Shown piece by piece: positions 5,863 to 6,363 of a stretch of 6,363 bases of DNA. The position numbers were made by a program, and so were the translations under genes. Where the stretch lies: positions 1 through 6,363 of the forward strand of contig WQTQ01000087.1 of assembly GCA_009786175.1 (NCBI GenBank), in the 5' to 3' direction. Numbering within the stretch: position 1 is the stretch's first letter; every line of letters begins with the position of its first letter. The notes under the pieces were generated by a model. It had not been told where the DNA came from. It worked only from the letters and a program-made list of their open reading frames with translations, and did not search any database. Source of the DNA: Bacillota bacterium (lineage in GTDB: Bacteria; Bacillota_A; Clostridia; Lachnospirales; WQUN01).

Positions 5863-6250
5863 ATGAGTAAGCTGGGCAGTCGCGTGGCTGCTATGCAGCC
5901 ATGAGGAAAGTCCGAGCATCACGGGGTAAGGGTGCCAGGTAACGCCTGGCGGAGGCGACTCCAGAGACAGTGCAACAGAAATAAACCGCCCCTGCATTTT
6001 CTTGCAGAAAATGCAAAGGGTAAGGATGGAAAGGTGCGGTAAGAGCGCACCGCCTTGCTGGCAACTGCAAGGGCTATGTAAACCTCACCCGATGCAAGAC
6101 CAAGTTAAAGCGCAGGCTTTTCCGCATTACGCAGGATAGCCGGTAACGGGCACCCCGTCTCGCTTTGGTAGTGTCGCACGAGCCAATGGGCGACCGTTGG
6201 CCCAGATAGATGGCTGTCCACGACAGAACTCGGCTTATAGGCTTGCTCGT
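5863..6250 (+). ncRNA. rnpB: RNase P RNA, bacterial type A
   Basis: This is the catalytic RNA of ribonuclease P, which removes 5' leaders from tRNA precursors together with the RnpA protein. The universal core is present: GAGGAAAGTCCGAGC at 5903-5917, GGTGCCAGGTAACGCC at 5931-5946, GGTGCGGTAAGAGCGCACC at about 6034-6052, and ACAGAACTCGGCTTAT at 6223-6238. P1 pairs 5863-5872 with 6241-6250 (one mismatch-free run with two G-U pairs) and sets the ends; P2 pairs 5874-5881 with 6212-6219. P3 is very short (5885-5891 with 5895-5901, 3-base loop). P12 is a perfect 10-bp stem (5993-6002 with 6006-6015). In the core, CCGAG (5912-5916) faces CTCGG (6229-6233) where E. coli has CCGGG/CCCGG, a compensated change. 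GGT at 6167-6169 fits the loop that pairs with the tRNA CCA end. The overall layout is type A. The ends are good to a few bases. Confidence 0.96.
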
Positions 6251-6275
6251 ATTGCAACAAATTAATAAAATATTC

Positions 6276-6300
6276 AGCAACCTAACGGTTGCTTATATTT
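6276..6300 (+). terminator. Terminator-like hairpin between rnpB and tRNA-Ser
   Basis: AGCAACC (6276-6282) and GGTTGCT (6287-6293) form a perfect 7-bp stem with a TAAC loop, followed by TATATTT (6294-6300), a broken T tract. AAATAT (6268-6273) can also pair with ATATTT (6295-6300) to extend it. This fits a moderate intrinsic terminator for rnpB. It ends directly at the first base of the tRNA, so it could also lie in a tRNA precursor leader if the two are cotranscribed. Confidence 0.6.
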
Positions 6301-6363
6301 GGAGATGTACTCAAGTGGCTGAAGAGGCGTCCCTGCTAAGGATGTAGGCCGGGTAACCGGTGC
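6301..6363 (+). tRNA. tRNA-Ser(GCU), 3' end beyond the window
   Basis: The 5' acceptor strand is GGAGATG (6301-6307), followed by TA, the D arm (CTC 6310-6312 with GAG 6324-6326, loop AAGTGGCTGAA) and the anticodon arm (CGTCC 6328-6332 with GGATG 6340-6344). The anticodon loop is CTGCTAA (6333-6339), so the anticodon is GCT (6335-6337), reading serine codons AGC and AGU. A long variable arm with CCGG...CCGG begins after 6344, as expected of a class II serine tRNA. The window ends in this arm, so the T arm, acceptor 3' strand and CCA end are not seen. The identity is clear from what is present. Confidence 0.93.

Noticed and set aside
5773..5997. A minus-strand open frame across the S1 end and rnpB
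   Set aside because: It spans two unrelated real features, the S1 acidic tail and rnpB, with no sign of protein conservation.
6074..6280. A minus-strand open frame across the RNA region
   Set aside because: It is antisense to the conserved half of rnpB, and the RNA structure explains the sequence.

Overview
The window looks like ordinary housekeeping chromosome from a Gram-positive anaerobe of the Clostridia type, probably near Oscillospirales/Ruminococcaceae. The evidence is the clustering of an HI0933-type flavoprotein, cmk, plsC and a four-domain S1 protein gene (a neighbourhood known from Clostridia), strong AAAGGAG-type ribosome binding sites, and a type A RNase P RNA, where Bacillus-type Firmicutes use type B. 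The taxonomic placement is inference. All genes lie on the + strand, and I see no mobile element, CRISPR array, phage gene or clear sign of transfer.

Region 1 (1-4393) reads as one closely packed transcription unit. It contains the 3' end of a membrane-anchored protein, yqeK (HD-domain Ap4A hydrolase type), a zinc-dependent phospholipase C family protein, an HI0933/YhiN flavoprotein, cmk (CMP kinase) and plsC (lysophosphatidate acyltransferase type). Most junctions overlap or leave only about 12 bases. The exception is the 47-base gap between the flavoprotein and cmk, which carries a perfect 16-bp inverted repeat covering the flavoprotein stop codon and may tune expression between the two halves. 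No promoter for this unit is visible, so it probably starts upstream of the window.

Region 2 (4394-5852) starts with a 166-base AT-rich gap holding a good extended -10 promoter, then a 430-residue S1 RNA-binding protein with four S1 domains and a long acidic tail. The ispH gene often found between plsC and the S1 gene in Clostridia is absent here.

Region 3 (5827-6363) is RNA. A near-consensus sigma-A promoter (TTGACA, 17-base spacer, TAGAAT) lies inside the last codons of the S1 gene, with the S1 stop codon as the first half of the -10 box. Its predicted start point falls on the 5' end of the RNase P RNA gene rnpB, which begins about 10 bases after that stop. A terminator-like hairpin follows rnpB, and then a tRNA-Ser(GCU) gene runs off the window end.

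The genes serve general cell growth: nucleotide supply (cmk), dinucleotide clean-up (yqeK), phospholipid synthesis (plsC), translation (S1, tRNA-Ser) and tRNA maturation (rnpB). I found no convincing undescribed system. The points most worth a second look are the promoter inside the S1 gene, the hairpin at the flavoprotein stop, the Gln-for-Glu change in the PlsC motif, and the unidentified membrane protein at the left edge.
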